Shown: positions 1 through 8,678, numbered from the stretch's first letter. The stretch is 49,078 nucleotides of DNA from Pelosinus sp. (GCA_029239675.1 JARBUM010000030.1:1-49078); one strand, 5' to 3'. Notes: a model not told the origin generated them from the sequence alone. A program made the numbers and translations.

Positions 1-2
1 AT

Positions 3-215
3 AACAATGCCGATTATAAGATTCAGACTGTAAAGAAAAACGTTGATACTTTCGAAGCAAGAAAAGATATATTAGAATCCATTAGAGGAAAATCAAGTGA
101 AGAAATCAATTCTATAATTAAAATAGATGATGCTATATTTTGTCACAAAGCAGGGTTTATTGCATCAACTAAAAGCCTGGAGAGCGCTTTAAAAATAGCA
201 AAATTATCAGTTTAA
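3..215 (+). CDS. MYG1/UPF0160-like protein, C-terminal fragment
   Basis: An open frame runs in from the left edge and stops with TAA at 213-215, giving the last 70 residues of a protein whose start lies outside the window. The tail contains DAIFCHKAGFIAS followed by KSLESALKIAKLSV. This resembles the C-terminus of MYG1 (UPF0160) family metal-dependent hydrolases, which end in a His-containing FxHxxGFI motif followed by an 'E-x-A-L-x-M/I-A' helix. In that family the DHH-like catalytic motifs are N-terminal and cannot be seen here, so the assignment rests on one motif and is tentative. Confidence 0.5.
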   Translation, partial: NNADYKIQTVKKNVDTFEARKDILESIRGKSSEEINSIIKIDDAIFCHKAGFIASTKSLESALKIAKLSV

Positions 216-294
216 AACTTGTATGGGACACGGTAACAGGTTCTTTGTCCCCATTAAAGACGCTGGCTCTAAATTGTGTCTGCCATATCAAATT

Positions 295-350
295 AAAGAG
301 AAGCGCCCCATAAATCTACTAACTAGATTATTATGGGGCGCTTCTCTTTT
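295..350. terminator. bidirectional intrinsic terminator
   Basis: A 19-bp inverted repeat (arms 295-313 and 331-349, GC-rich core AGCGCCCC/GGGGCGCT) is flanked by A-rich and T-rich ends. It lies between the plus-strand MYG1-like gene and the minus-strand lemA and could serve both. Confidence 0.75.
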
Positions 351-446
351 ACAAATGCTAAATACTGTTATATTTTTTACTAATACACTAAGGAACCTAC
401 GCCTTTATAGCCTATGAGGCTGACTCTCTCTGTTTAAAATGCTGTC

Positions 447-1127
447 TTAATTTCTCGTCTCATCTTTTAGTATAATTATACTCGAATGTTCTTCTTCCGT
501 TTTAGATTGCAACTTATCAACCCCTTTTTGGGTGATATCCATTGCTTTAGATGAGACATTAGAAAGCATTTCTTTTAGTAGTTGGCCGTCATCAGTTTTA
601 AACTCTTTCATTTCTTGAAAATTATTAAAATCAAAATAAGGTGCTTCTTCAAAACCCAAGACTTTAGAAAATAATACTGTGGGTATTTGCAGTCTTTCTG
701 AGTTATAGTCTTGAGTAACCTTATTATAGGACTCTCTTTTGTTTTGTAATTCATTTTCCACTAAACTAATTTCGTTCATAAGTTGCTGATAAGCAACATT
801 TGCTTTTAAGTCCGGAAAATGTTGTGCCATTGAATTCACATTTGCTATCGCTTCTGTGGACGCTTTAAAAGTATCTATTAAGTTATTAGATAAGGTGATA
901 GACACTAATTTTTCATGGGCACCATAATCTTTAGCTATATCCATCAGTCTATTAACTAGATCAGCTCGTTTCTGAATTACAGTTAATACCGTCGCATTAG
1001 CAGATTTAATCCCTTGACCAAGTCTTTGTAATTTATTATAAGAGCGAGCAGCAATAATGCCCATAATAATTGCAATATAAAATATCATTTGAATCACGGT
1101 TCCAAGCGCATCCAATAAACTCCCCAA
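447..1127 (-). CDS. lemA: LemA family protein
   Basis: A 226-residue protein with one N-terminal membrane segment (about residues 9-27) and then a long helical, Gln/Glu/Lys-rich body. The segments 'YNKLQRLGQGIKSA', 'IQKRADLVNRLMDIAKDY' and 'YNKVTQDYNSERLQIPTVLF' are characteristic of LemA, a membrane-anchored four-helix protein found across bacteria; its cellular role is not settled. The conserved end 'FSKVLGFEEAPYF' is present. The start is TTG at 1125-1127, preceded by a GGTGATG ribosome binding site, since no in-frame ATG fits the family's N-terminus. It is monocistronic, with terminators on both sides. Family certainty is high; the biological role is unknown. Confidence 0.9.
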   Translation of the reverse strand: MGSLLDALGTVIQMIFYIAIIMGIIAARSYNKLQRLGQGIKSANATVLTVIQKRADLVNRLMDIAKDYGAHEKLVSITLSNNLIDTFKASTEAIANVNSMAQHFPDLKANVAYQQLMNEISLVENELQNKRESYNKVTQDYNSERLQIPTVLFSKVLGFEEAPYFDFNNFQEMKEFKTDDGQLLKEMLSNVSSKAMDITQKGVDKLQSKTEEEHSSIIILKDETRN

Positions 1128-1630
1128 TTACATCACCACTTTTTTTATTTGATCTTATCATAATTGCCATAAGTCAACAAGTATAGACCTCCGAAAGTAT
1201 AATTCTCATGCTCAGGCTTGACTATCTGTATTTTATCACATTTGTAGATTTATGTGATTATAGTTTTTACTTTTTACACAGTCTGACGATTCTTGACTTG
1301 AATTATCTAAATGGTCGCATGGACATATTACTTGCCTATATATATATTACTAAGTATAGATTCCATCTTTCATCACAATTACAATGTTATTATAATATAA
1401 CATTGTAAGGAAATTTACCTATGCCAGAAGGTATAGATTTAAAAAAACTTCGAAGTTTTTTTGTGCAAATATTACATCTCATTTTTTTTGTAGAAGTTGT
1501 TACAAAAGATCGATCCCATGGATATTGCCTAGTCATGGGATCGATCTTTTGTTTTATCCATATGACAATTCTTAAACAAGAGCGTTAGTCAAAATCAAAA
1601 AACACCTAAAAAGCACAGACACACCCTTCA
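1128..1630. other. 500-bp intergenic stretch with three inverted repeats
   Basis: No convincing gene. It holds a 12-bp-arm perfect palindrome at 1379-1408 (TTACAATGTTAT, loop TATAAT), a short AT hairpin at 1441-1462 and the terminator at 1502-1555. An unlabelled 55-codon plus-strand frame (ATG 1421, TAG 1586-1588, AAGGAA 8 nt upstream of the ATG) follows the first palindrome, but it reads straight through the terminator hairpin, so I do not call it a gene. Confidence 0.5.
1502..1555. terminator. intrinsic terminator, 19-bp stem
   Basis: Arms 1502-1520 and 1534-1552 pair perfectly around a 13-nt loop. The core GATCGATCCCATG is followed by TTTTGTTTT on the plus strand and by a comparable T-rich tract on the minus strand. 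On the minus strand it terminates the amidohydrolase gene at 1631-2998. Confidence 0.75.
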
Positions 1631-2998
1631 TTATATCTGATAATCATATACAGGCTTGGTGCATCTCACCGCTTTTCCAGCTTTCGTATCCACAAGCTCA
1701 CCGTTAGCAAGAGCTAACTTACCATTAAGAAAAACATAATCGACTCCTTCAGGATGGGCATTCGGTAAGCCAAAGTCTGCTTTATCTGTAATATTTTTGA
1801 TATCAAAAACTACAATATCTGCGTCCATACCTTCTCTTAATCGACCTTTTGAATTAAATCCAAGAGTTTCAGCTGGTAGTAAGGTAGCTTTACGAACAGC
1901 TTCCATAATATTTAATTCATAGCGCTGTGCAACCATTTTTTTAAAATAGCGTGGAAAGCTTCCAGCAATTTGGGGATGTCCCTCTCCAGGCAAATACGTA
2001 CCAGTATCCGTAGAGGGCATAGCATAAGGATGGTTTAGTGCCATATATATTTCTTCTTCAATCCCGGTAAAAACAACGACTGCGGTATGGGGATGATGAG
2101 TCCGAAGTTCATGATAAATATCCATATTTAGGCGTTTACCATTATATTTACCTGTTATGACCAAAATATCATCCAGCTTCCATCCATTCGCCTCCATATA
2201 TTCTTCATTAAAGAGGACCGCACCAATATGGGTCGCCCACTGGGTATACATGCCGCTATCAAACCGTATATCCAATCCCTCAGCCCTAGCCCGATTAATC
2301 ACTGCGAGGGCCTCATTCATAACACCTGTACCATATTGATATACAAAATGTGATACCTGGATACGAGCACCCGTTTGACGAGCAATGGCGATAACTTCCA
2401 CTAAAGAATACATATCAATGCCAGTAAGCATTCGTGTATCTACAGCTACAATGCGTCCATATCTGGCAGCGATTTTACTCAAATTGATGATCTCATCGTT
2501 AGAGCTGCCTGGAGCGTATGCCAAACCTAAAGATAGACCACATGCTCCTTCCTCAAAAGCTTGCTCTACCAAATATTCCATACGACTTAATTGTTCAGAT
2601 GTGGCAGGTTTTAAAGGATCTACCGCCCCAACTTCTTCCCGCAGACTAATCGAATGCCCAATCAACTCTGCTTGGTTAACGATAAAGCCCTGCTTTTCTT
2701 GAGCGGCAAAGAAAGAATTTATATCTAAAGGACTCAATCCGCAATTTCCACCAACAGTAGTGGTAATTCCCTGTCTTAAAGAAAGTTCTCCACAATAATC
2801 ATCCCAATCGATATGTCCATGTATATCAATGAAACCAGGGCAAACAATTTTGCCCTCCACATCAAACTCTTCACGTCCTTGAATGTTCTCTTTTGTAATT
2901 ATCCCTATTTTCCCATTTACTATTCCTATATTCCCTTGAGACCGAGTAAGAGCCTCTGGGTCGATTAGAATCCCATTCTTAATCACTATTTCAAACAT
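1631..2998 (-). CDS. N-acyl-D-amino-acid deacylase (D-aminoacylase) family amidohydrolase
   Basis: A 455-residue metal-dependent amidohydrolase. It begins with the small beta-sandwich strand (MFEIVIKNGILIDP), followed by the metal-binding HxH motif (His60, His62 in FIDIHGHID) and the D-aminoacylase signature GGNCG around residues 83-87, whose Cys is a metal ligand in characterised D-aminoacylases. 'EGACGLSLGLAYAPG' (about 148-162), 'QVSHF' and 'PSTDTG' are further family blocks, and a C-terminal 'GMDADIVVFD' strand closes the sandwich. Members hydrolyse N-acyl-D-amino acids or similar N-acyl/dihydropyrimidine-like compounds in the cytoplasm; the exact substrate cannot be read from sequence. 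It is a single-gene unit with its own terminator downstream. Confidence 0.85.
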   Translation of the reverse strand: MFEIVIKNGILIDPEALTRSQGNIGIVNGKIGIITKENIQGREEFDVEGKIVCPGFIDIHGHIDWDDYCGELSLRQGITTTVGGNCGLSPLDINSFFAAQEKQGFIVNQAELIGHSISLREEVGAVDPLKPATSEQLSRMEYLVEQAFEEGACGLSLGLAYAPGSSNDEIINLSKIAARYGRIVAVDTRMLTGIDMYSLVEVIAIARQTGARIQVSHFVYQYGTGVMNEALAVINRARAEGLDIRFDSGMYTQWATHIGAVLFNEEYMEANGWKLDDILVITGKYNGKRLNMDIYHELRTHHPHTAVVVFTGIEEEIYMALNHPYAMPSTDTGTYLPGEGHPQIAGSFPRYFKKMVAQRYELNIMEAVRKATLLPAETLGFNSKGRLREGMDADIVVFDIKNITDKADFGLPNAHPEGVDYVFLNGKLALANGELVDTKAGKAVRCTKPVYDYQI

Positions 2999-3199
2999 GA
3001 GTAGTCACCGCCTATCATATTGAGTCTATTTTAAAATACCTATTCGCGTTGTTGCTCCTGCGCTTTTCAGTGTATGACAAGTATAATGTTATCATTTCAT
3101 CTAACTAAGCGATTCACTCAAAGCTTTGGCCCTCTATATTTCACAAAGATTTAGTTCTCTGCTTATGTAATATTAGAATATCTTGATTATATAGAAATA

Positions 3200-3237
3200 G
3201 CAATAAGGTTACAAATTTAAATTTGTAACCTTATTGC
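3200..3237. terminator. 38-bp perfect palindrome, terminator of copA
   Basis: Positions 3200-3218 are the exact reverse complement of 3219-3237 (GCAATAAGGTTACAAATTT). It sits 12 bp after the copA stop on the minus strand. The centre is AT-only and the T-tract is weak, so termination strength is uncertain. Confidence 0.6.
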
Positions 3238-3249
3238 GTCACTCTTTCT

Positions 3250-5682
3250 TTAGTTATATGGTTTAAACCGTTTTAACCGTAGCGCATTCATTACTACTGA
3301 GACGGAACTAAAGGCCATGGCTGCTCCTGCTACTACAGGAGATAAATAGCCAGCTACTGCTACTGGAATACCCAAAGAGTTGTAAATGAGCGCCCAAAAC
3401 AAATTTTGCTTAATATTGGTCATCGTAGCTTTGCTGAGTTTGATGGCGGCAACAATCCCCCGCAGATCACCGCTCATTAGTGTAATATCTGCTGCTTCTA
3501 TTGCCACATCAGTACCTGTGCCAATAGCAAAGCCAACATCTGCAGTAGCCAATGCCGGGGCATCGTTAATGCCATCACCTACCATAGCTACCACTTTACC
3601 TTCTCTTTTGAGAGACTCCACTTTTTCCGCTTTATGTTCAGGCAAAACCTCAAACATCACATGCTCAATACCCACTTGTCCAGCGATGGTGCGAGCCGTG
3701 CGTTCATTATCACCAGTAATCATCCAAACATCAATTCCTAGTTCTTTAAGAGCAGTAACTGCCTGGGCAGAATCTTCTTTTACCGTATCTGCTACAGCTA
3801 TTAAACCTAGCATCTGCTCTCCTGAGGCCATAAGCATAACGGTTTTTCCTTGTTCTTCCAATCTCTCGATCTGCGGAATAAGAGCATCAATATTAATATT
3901 GTTTTCACGCATCAATTTTCGCGTACCTACCAATATTCTTTTTCCATTAAGTACTGCTTCTACTCCATATCCAGGAATTGCAGTAAATGAATCAGGATCA
4001 GCTACAACATTTCCCTGAGCCTGACCATATTTAACGATAGCCTGTGCCAAGGGATGTTCTGATTTTTTTTCTGCCTGTACAGCTAATGCCAATAGTTCCG
4101 CTTCGGATATATCTGCAAAGGGGATAATGTCGGTTACATCTGGTTCTCCCTTTGTAATTGTACCGGTTTTATCTAACACAATAGACGTCAGCTTATGAGC
4201 ATTTTCTAAATGCTCAGCACCTTTAATCAGAATACCATTTTCAGCACCTTTACCCGTTCCCACCATGATCGAGGTAGGTGTTGCTAACCCTAATGCACAT
4301 GGGCAGGCAATAACCAATACAGCGGTGCAATTAATCAAAGCCCGGGAGAAATTCCCTGGGTCCATGATAAAATACCATCCTAAGAAGGTTGCTAGAGCAA
4401 TTCCAATGATAGTAGGTACGAAATAACCTGAAACAACATCAGCAAAACGTTGAATCGGTGCCTTAGACCCTTGGGCCTCTTCCACAATACGTACGATCTG
4501 GGCAAGAGCTGTATCCTTACCCACCTTAGTAGCTTTAAAAGTAAACGTGCCGAATTTATTGATCGTTGCACCCACAACTTTGTCATCTGCTTTTTTATCA
4601 ACAGGTAAACTCTCACCTGTAAGCATGGATTCATCGACTGCCGAATTTCCTTCAATAATGATCCCATCCACAGGAACCTTTTCGCCAGGCCGCACGACTA
4701 TCACGTCTCCGACTAATACGGATTCTATCGTAATATCTATCTCTTCACCATTTCGAATTACACGGGCTGTTTTAGCTTGCAAACCCATGAGTGCCTTTAT
4801 GGCTTCCGAGGTATGACCTTTAGCTCTTGCCTCCAGCAACTTTCCTAAAATAATGAGCGTAATCAGAATTGCAGAAGTTTCAAAATACAATTCCGGTATA
4901 CCTCGTACCACGTTCGCAATGCTATAAAGATAAGCGGCGGAAGTTCCTAGAGCTACCAACACATCCATGTTGGAACTTCCATTTCGCAGAGCAGCATAAG
5001 CACCACGATAAAACTGCCAGCCAGCTACAAACTGTACTGGTGTAGCTAAAATCAATTGCAGATATGGGTTATTTAAAAAATGGCCTATGGTTCCCATAAT
5101 ACCAAAAAAATGCAGGATCATCGCTAATAATAAAGGGAAAGAAAGCACCGCGGATAATATAAGACGGAATCTGTGGCGACTCACTTCAGCCTCTTTTACT
5201 GTTTTTTCTTTATTTCTGTCCTTATTATCTGTTAAGTCATGGGCTTTAAAACCTAATGCATCCACCTTGGCTTTCATCTGTTCTATCGTTATTTCCCGAG
5301 GATCATATTCTACAGTAGCTTTTTCAGCAGCCAAATTCACAGTAGCACCGTAGATACCTGGTAACTTATTTAGACCTTTCTCAATACGGTTGGAACAAGA
5401 AGCACAACTCATACCTGTAATTTTAAAATTAGCTTTCTCCTTGATAACTTGATAACCAAGGCTTTCAATTTTTGTCCCAATCTCTTTTACACTAATTTTG
5501 CCTGGATCATAAGTAACAGTGGCTTTCTCAGCAGCAAAATTCACTACTGCTTTATCCACACCAGCTAATTTGGTTAACCCCTTCTCGATGCGAGTTGCGC
5601 AAACAGCGCAAGTCATACCACCAATCTTAAAAGTACTTGACTGAAAATCAGTACTTGTAGTATTTTCTTGTACATTTTCCAA
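3250..5682 (-). CDS. copA: copper-exporting P1B-type ATPase
   Basis: An 810-residue P-type ATPase that exports Cu(I) across the cytoplasmic membrane. It has two N-terminal heavy-metal-associated domains with GMxCxxC sites (Cys25/Cys28 and Cys93/Cys96), eight membrane segments, the TGES actuator motif, the intramembrane CPC ion-binding motif ([11 protein letters not shown]), the phosphorylation motif DKTGT, and [10 protein letters not shown] in the hinge. A Met/Ser/Asn-containing last helix ([21 protein letters not shown]) matches the Cu(I)-ATPase (IB-1) signature. The promoter region carries a CsoR-type operator, and the csoR gene lies about 2.5 kb upstream on the same strand with a two-component system between them. 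Length and domain order are normal and all key residues are present. Confidence 0.97.
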   Translation of the reverse strand: MENVQENTTSTDFQSSTFKIGGMTCAVCATRIEKGLTKLAGVDKAVVNFAAEKATVTYDPGKISVKEIGTKIESLGYQVIKEKANFKITGMSCASCSNRIEKGLNKLPGIYGATVNLAAEKATVEYDPREITIEQMKAKVDALGFKAHDLTDNKDRNKEKTVKEAEVSRHRFRLILSAVLSFPLLLAMILHFFGIMGTIGHFLNNPYLQLILATPVQFVAGWQFYRGAYAALRNGSSNMDVLVALGTSAAYLYSIANVVRGIPELYFETSAILITLIILGKLLEARAKGHTSEAIKALMGLQAKTARVIRNGEEIDITIESVLVGDVIVVRPGEKVPVDGIIIEGNSAVDESMLTGESLPVDKKADDKVVGATINKFGTFTFKATKVGKDTALAQIVRIVEEAQGSKAPIQRFADVVSGYFVPTIIGIALATFLGWYFIMDPGNFSRALINCTAVLVIACPCALGLATPTSIMVGTGKGAENGILIKGAEHLENAHKLTSIVLDKTGTITKGEPDVTDIIPFADISEAELLALAVQAEKKSEHPLAQAIVKYGQAQGNVVADPDSFTAIPGYGVEAVLNGKRILVGTRKLMRENNINIDALIPQIERLEEQGKTVMLMASGEQMLGLIAVADTVKEDSAQAVTALKELGIDVWMITGDNERTARTIAGQVGIEHVMFEVLPEHKAEKVESLKREGKVVAMVGDGINDAPALATADVGFAIGTGTDVAIEAADITLMSGDLRGIVAAIKLSKATMTNIKQNLFWALIYNSLGIPVAVAGYLSPVVAGAAMAFSSVSVVMNALRLKRFKPYN

Positions 5683-5720
5683 GATATTTCACATCCTTAT
5701 TCAAAGAAATTCGAATTATC

Positions 5721-5788
5721 GTTTTATAATAATACTATACCCCCCTTGGGTATAGTATTATTATAAAACAATATATTAAATTGGTCAA
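5721..5788 (-). promoter_or_regulatory. copA promoter with CsoR-type operator
   Basis: On the minus strand: -35 TTGACC (5783-5788), 17-bp spacer, -10 TATAAT (5760-5765). A perfect 22-bp inverted repeat (arms 5721-5742 and 5748-5769, loop CCCTT) covers the -10 and the likely start site. Its centre, TATACCCCCCTTGGGTATA, is the G/C tract flanked by TATAC expected of Gram-positive CsoR operators. Repression relieved by Cu(I) is inferred. Confidence 0.85.
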
Positions 5789-5810
5789 TATTATTAGCCA
5801 ATTTAATATA
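5772..5810. repeat. AT-rich inverted repeat upstream of copA
   Basis: Arms 5772-5784 (TATATTAAATTGG) and 5798-5810 pair perfectly with a 13-nt loop. It overlaps the copA -35 and lies downstream of the kinase gene, so it could be a weak terminator of the two-component operon or a second binding site. Nothing else is seen in 5811-5971. Confidence 0.4.
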
Positions 5811-5971
5811 TCTATCTACTATCTTTTCATAGACGAAAGGTGTTTATGCATTCGTTTCTTCTCCGTCTATGTGGAGCCAAATGCTAATGGGTTCGCGTTA
5901 CTAGCACGAACCTTACATAACTTAAAAGCAGAATATAGAACAGGAATTCAAAGAGCTTCTTGTGATAATTG

Positions 5972-7144
5972 CTATGAGATACTTTCCATATCCCCACCCG
6001 CTTCCTCTAATCTTACAGGCAGTACTATTTGAAATACACATCCTTGTCCTAACTCACTTTGTACTGTTACCTGACCGCCATGAATTTCTACCAGTTGCTT
6101 AACAACAGCTAATCCCAAGCCTGACCCCCCGCTTTTTCTGTCCCGCGACTTATCTCCCCGATAAAAATGATCAAAGATATAAGGTATATCTTCTTGAGCA
6201 ATACCTGGACCTTGATCTGCAATCGATATCTTAATCCAGGACTGATTTGCATTTTCTATTTTCCCTGTAACAACTTTGATAAAACTTTTAGGTGGAGAAT
6301 AACGAATCCCATTTACGAGAACATTGTAAATCACTTGACTAATTCGATCGATATCAGCTTCAATCTCCGGCAATTGTTCATCAAATGTACACTCAACGTA
6401 AATCTCTTTTGCATCCGAAGAAGGCTTCAGCATGTTCACAGCTCGACTGACAATTTGATTCATATCAATAATGCTTTTTTCCATGGCCAACTGTCGAACT
6501 TCAGCCAAGGATAAATCACGAAGGTCTGTAATGAGTCGATTAAGGCGAATAGCCTCTTCATGCAAAGAGGCAAGCTGGTCTTTACTAGGCTCTATCACCC
6601 CATCTACCATTCCCTCTAAATGCCCTTGGATAATAGCTAGCGGCGTTCTAAGCTCATGAGCAATGTTGGCTAAAAATTGACGACGCAGGTTGGTGTTAAC
6701 CGTTAAGGTCTCAGCCATGCGGTTAAATATGGCAGCTAATTGACCGACTTCATCTCTAGTTTCAATAGGTACCTTTTGATCAAAATTTCCCTGTTCAATT
6801 TGTTCAGCCGCACGGCTTAAATTGCGCAAGGGAACAGTAATACTGCGAGCTAAAGCATAACTCGCTGCCAGGCCCGCCACAATAACGGCCAAACCTACCC
6901 AAACAAGAGATTTATGTACCGATGTCAGAAAAGTTTCTTCTAAAGGTCCCATGATCATGGTCATTCTTGTATCGCCAACTCCATGTCCAGTCACATCCTG
7001 CTGACTGGTTTCCATGTGCTGTACAATACGATATTCTTTAAAATGTTCCGTCATTTGCTTATCTGCCAAATAAACTAATAAGAAAACGGTTAAAGCTACT
7101 GCAAGAAACATTAAACCTGTAATGCGATAGGTAATACTATTCAT
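5972..7144 (-). CDS. sensor histidine kinase (HAMP/HisKA/HATPase), metal-linked context
   Basis: A 390-residue membrane histidine kinase. TM1 is about residues 9-27 and TM2 about 80-100, enclosing a short extracytoplasmic loop of about 50 residues rich in Met and His (HMETS, GHG, RMTMIMG). HAMP follows (about 101-150), then the HisKA box with phospho-acceptor His163 (NIAHELRTPL), and HATPase_c with the N box (NVLVNGIRYSP), G1 DQGPG and G2 SGLGLAVVKQL. The start is the ATG at 7142-7144, which overlaps the stop of the response regulator by 8 bp (ATGAATAG), so the pair is translationally coupled. The frame stays open upstream, but that extension would run inside the regulator gene. Location between copA and csoR and the Met/His loop suggest copper or silver sensing; this is inference, as the loop is too short to match a named sensor domain. 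Confidence 0.9.
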   Translation of the reverse strand: MNSITYRITGLMFLAVALTVFLLVYLADKQMTEHFKEYRIVQHMETSQQDVTGHGVGDTRMTMIMGPLEETFLTSVHKSLVWVGLAVIVAGLAASYALARSITVPLRNLSRAAEQIEQGNFDQKVPIETRDEVGQLAAIFNRMAETLTVNTNLRRQFLANIAHELRTPLAIIQGHLEGMVDGVIEPSKDQLASLHEEAIRLNRLITDLRDLSLAEVRQLAMEKSIIDMNQIVSRAVNMLKPSSDAKEIYVECTFDEQLPEIEADIDRISQVIYNVLVNGIRYSPPKSFIKVVTGKIENANQSWIKISIADQGPGIAQEDIPYIFDHFYRGDKSRDRKSGGSGLGLAVVKQLVEIHGGQVTVQSELGQGCVFQIVLPVRLEEAGGDMESIS

Positions 7145-7832
7145 CTGTTTCACTGGCAAATTTGTAGCCAATCCCGTATATTGTTTGAATATACTGGGGT
7201 TCCTTCGGATTATCTTCCACTTTACGGCGCAAGTTTTTAATATGTGCGTCAATGGTACGTTCATACCCTTCAAAGGTATACCCTTGAGTATGTTCGACAA
7301 TTTGCAAACGACTATAGACTCTACCAGCATTCCCAGCTAATAACTCTAGAATTTTAAACTCTGTAGGAGTCAATTCCAACCTTTCGCCGCCTTTGCTAAC
7401 TTGATGACGCTCTAAGTCAATGACAAGCCTTCCAGCCACAATGGTCTGACTTCGTGATACCGCCTTATTGGCACGGCGCAAAATGGCTCGCGCACGAGCT
7501 ACTACTTCTTTTGGACTAAAGGGTTTTGTCACATAATCATCTGCGCCAATTTCAAGGCCCACCAATCGATCACGCTCTTCATCTCGAGCAGTAAGCATGA
7601 TAATGGGAATATCATTATCATTTCTAATTTTCCGGCAAACATCCAAGCCATTAAGCCCAGGCAACATTAAATCCAATACCATAATGTCCGGCTTATACTC
7701 TCTTACTATCTGTAAGGCATCTAGACCATTACCAGCAGTATAAGTAAGACAACCATCTTTCTCAAAATAGGTTTGCAATAGCGTAACTAATTTTATATCA
7801 TCATCAACAATTAATACTGAATATTGAGCCAT
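7137..7832 (-). CDS. OmpR/PhoB-family response regulator
   Basis: A 231-residue DNA-binding regulator. The receiver domain has the acidic pocket VDDD (10-12), phospho-acceptor Asp54 (VLDLMLPG) and the switch residues in MLTARDE and VTKPF. The C-terminal winged helix (about 130-231) has 'LTPTEFKILELLAGNAGRV', 'SRLQIVEHTQGY' and 'IDAHIKNLRRKVEDNP', all typical of the OmpR/PhoB class. I chose the ATG at 7830-7832 because GGGGGAG lies 8 nt upstream; the upstream TTG that would add seven residues lies before that site. It is the first cistron of the pair with the kinase at 5972-7144. Target genes are not known; copA is a candidate by location. Confidence 0.93.
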   Translation of the reverse strand: MAQYSVLIVDDDIKLVTLLQTYFEKDGCLTYTAGNGLDALQIVREYKPDIMVLDLMLPGLNGLDVCRKIRNDNDIPIIMLTARDEERDRLVGLEIGADDYVTKPFSPKEVVARARAILRRANKAVSRSQTIVAGRLVIDLERHQVSKGGERLELTPTEFKILELLAGNAGRVYSRLQIVEHTQGYTFEGYERTIDAHIKNLRRKVEDNPKEPQYIQTIYGIGYKFASETDE

Positions 7833-7909
7833 AAGAAATTCTCCCCCATACAATATTACTGTCCTATTATTTTTACTTAGCCACTGTCTTATGTTTCCTG
7901 ATAATCAAA

Positions 7910-7933
7910 CAGCCCTCCAAACAAGAAGGGCTG
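7910..7933 (-). terminator. short hairpin after the small ORF
   Basis: CAGCCCT (7910-7916) pairs with AGGGCTG (7927-7933), immediately after the stop of the small ORF at 7938 on the minus strand, followed by TTTGATT. It is a weak terminator or attenuator before the response regulator gene. Confidence 0.4.
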
Positions 7934-7937
7934 AATC

Positions 7938-8084
7938 TTAAACGTCTATTACGTGAGCTATCGCTATAAAGGATGCCGTCCATGCTCCCCATCGGAGAAA
8001 TGTTAATACGCCCCTTTGCCAGGAAGTATATTCTGTTTTTTTGTTTTCTAATTCTTCAGGAGTTTTATTATTTGCCAATTGCAT
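7938..8084 (-). CDS. small membrane peptide (48 codons), unrecognised
   Basis: A short frame, ATG at 8082-8084 to TAA at 7938-7940. The N-terminal half is charged (NNKTPEELENKKTEYTSW) and the C-terminal half, VLTFLRWGAWTASFIAIAHV, looks like one amphipathic or membrane helix. A strong GGAGG lies only 2 nt before the ATG but 8 nt before an in-frame TTG at 8076-8078, so the true start may be that TTG (46 residues). It lies between csoR and the response regulator on the same strand. A perfect Shine-Dalgarno, the helix-like composition and the hairpin right after the stop argue for a real gene. I do not recognise a family; a copper-stress or kinase-modulating small membrane protein is speculation. 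Confidence 0.5.
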   Translation of the reverse strand: MQLANNKTPEELENKKTEYTSWQRGVLTFLRWGAWTASFIAIAHVIDV

Positions 8085-8212
8085 GTCCTCCAATCCCAAT
8101 CATGAACTTTGTATTTCATTCAATTGTAGCACGGTCTTGTGAATAACTTATGAAGAAAGCCTATATTCTAGTCTGATTATCAACCAGTATTCACTGTATC
8201 CATGTTCTCTAT

Positions 8213-8482
8213 TTATTTGGTGAATTGCTTTAAAAGTTGCATTAATTCCTCTATACTCTCTTCCGCACGATTTTCTTGGATGGCAGTAACCATACAACTT
8301 TTCGCATGACTTTCCATAATAATCAGTGATACTTTATTTAAGGCAGCCCGTGCTGCTAGTATTTGCTGAACTACATCCACACAGTAACGCCCATCATCCA
8401 ACATTTTATCGATACCATTTATTTGACCAGCAACTTTTTTCAGTCTTAATTTTAGTTCGCTTTTTTCCTTATCCGTTAGCAT
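8213..8482 (-). CDS. csoR: copper-sensing transcriptional repressor CsoR
   Basis: An 89-residue all-helical repressor of the CsoR/RcnR family. The Cu(I)-binding triad is visible as Cys34 (GRYCVDV), His59 and Cys63 (ESHAKSC), with the conserved 'RLKKVAGQINGIDKML' first helix. CsoR binds G-tract operators and is released on Cu(I) binding. The gene sits at the head of the minus-strand copper block, and its own promoter has the same layout and the same GGGGGGTATAGTA element as copA, so autoregulation is likely. Length is normal for the family. Confidence 0.95.
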   Translation of the reverse strand: MLTDKEKSELKLRLKKVAGQINGIDKMLDDGRYCVDVVQQILAARAALNKVSLIIMESHAKSCMVTAIQENRAEESIEELMQLLKQFTK

Positions 8483-8504
8483 ACAATCTACTCCTTCCTA
8501 CTTA

Positions 8505-8558
8505 CTACTATACCCCCCTACTGCATTTAATTATAAAACGGTATTCTGAGGTCGTCAA
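8505..8558 (-). promoter_or_regulatory. csoR promoter with CsoR-like half operator
   Basis: On the minus strand: -35 TTGACG (8553-8558), 17-bp spacer, -10 TATAAT (8530-8535), followed by GGGGGGTATAGTA at about +5 to +20 (8505-8519). The sequence around the -10 (GTTTTATAAT) and the G-tract element are shared with the copA promoter. Only one TATAC flank of the operator is intact, so binding may be weaker than at copA. Confidence 0.75.
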
Positions 8559-8678
8559 TATTATCTAGCTATCTCATAAGCATTTGCTTTTATAATACCA
8601 TATGAGTTAAGTCTTATTTACTACTAGTGTTCCTCTAAAATCAGAAAATAACTAGTGATATAAATTTCACGCATTATT

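Noticed and set aside
223..417. Plus-strand 64-codon frame after the MYG1-like gene
   Set aside because: It runs through the strong bidirectional terminator at 295-350 and the GGGACA palindrome, has no ribosome binding site, and its product has no protein-like pattern.
1208..1408. Plus-strand frame of 66 codons in the 1.1-1.6 kb gap
   Set aside because: No Shine-Dalgarno; AT-driven Leu/Tyr/Ile composition; ends inside the 1379-1408 palindrome.
1400..1419. 18-of-20 match between 1400-1419 and 31823-31842 (ACATTGTAAGGAAA core)
   Set aside because: A 14-base exact match is expected by chance in an AT-rich 49-kb window, and the surroundings differ.
3386..4018. Plus-strand 210-codon frame antisense to copA
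   Set aside because: Long only because it mirrors copA; Ser/Thr/Pro-rich composition typical of an antisense shadow; copA is certain.
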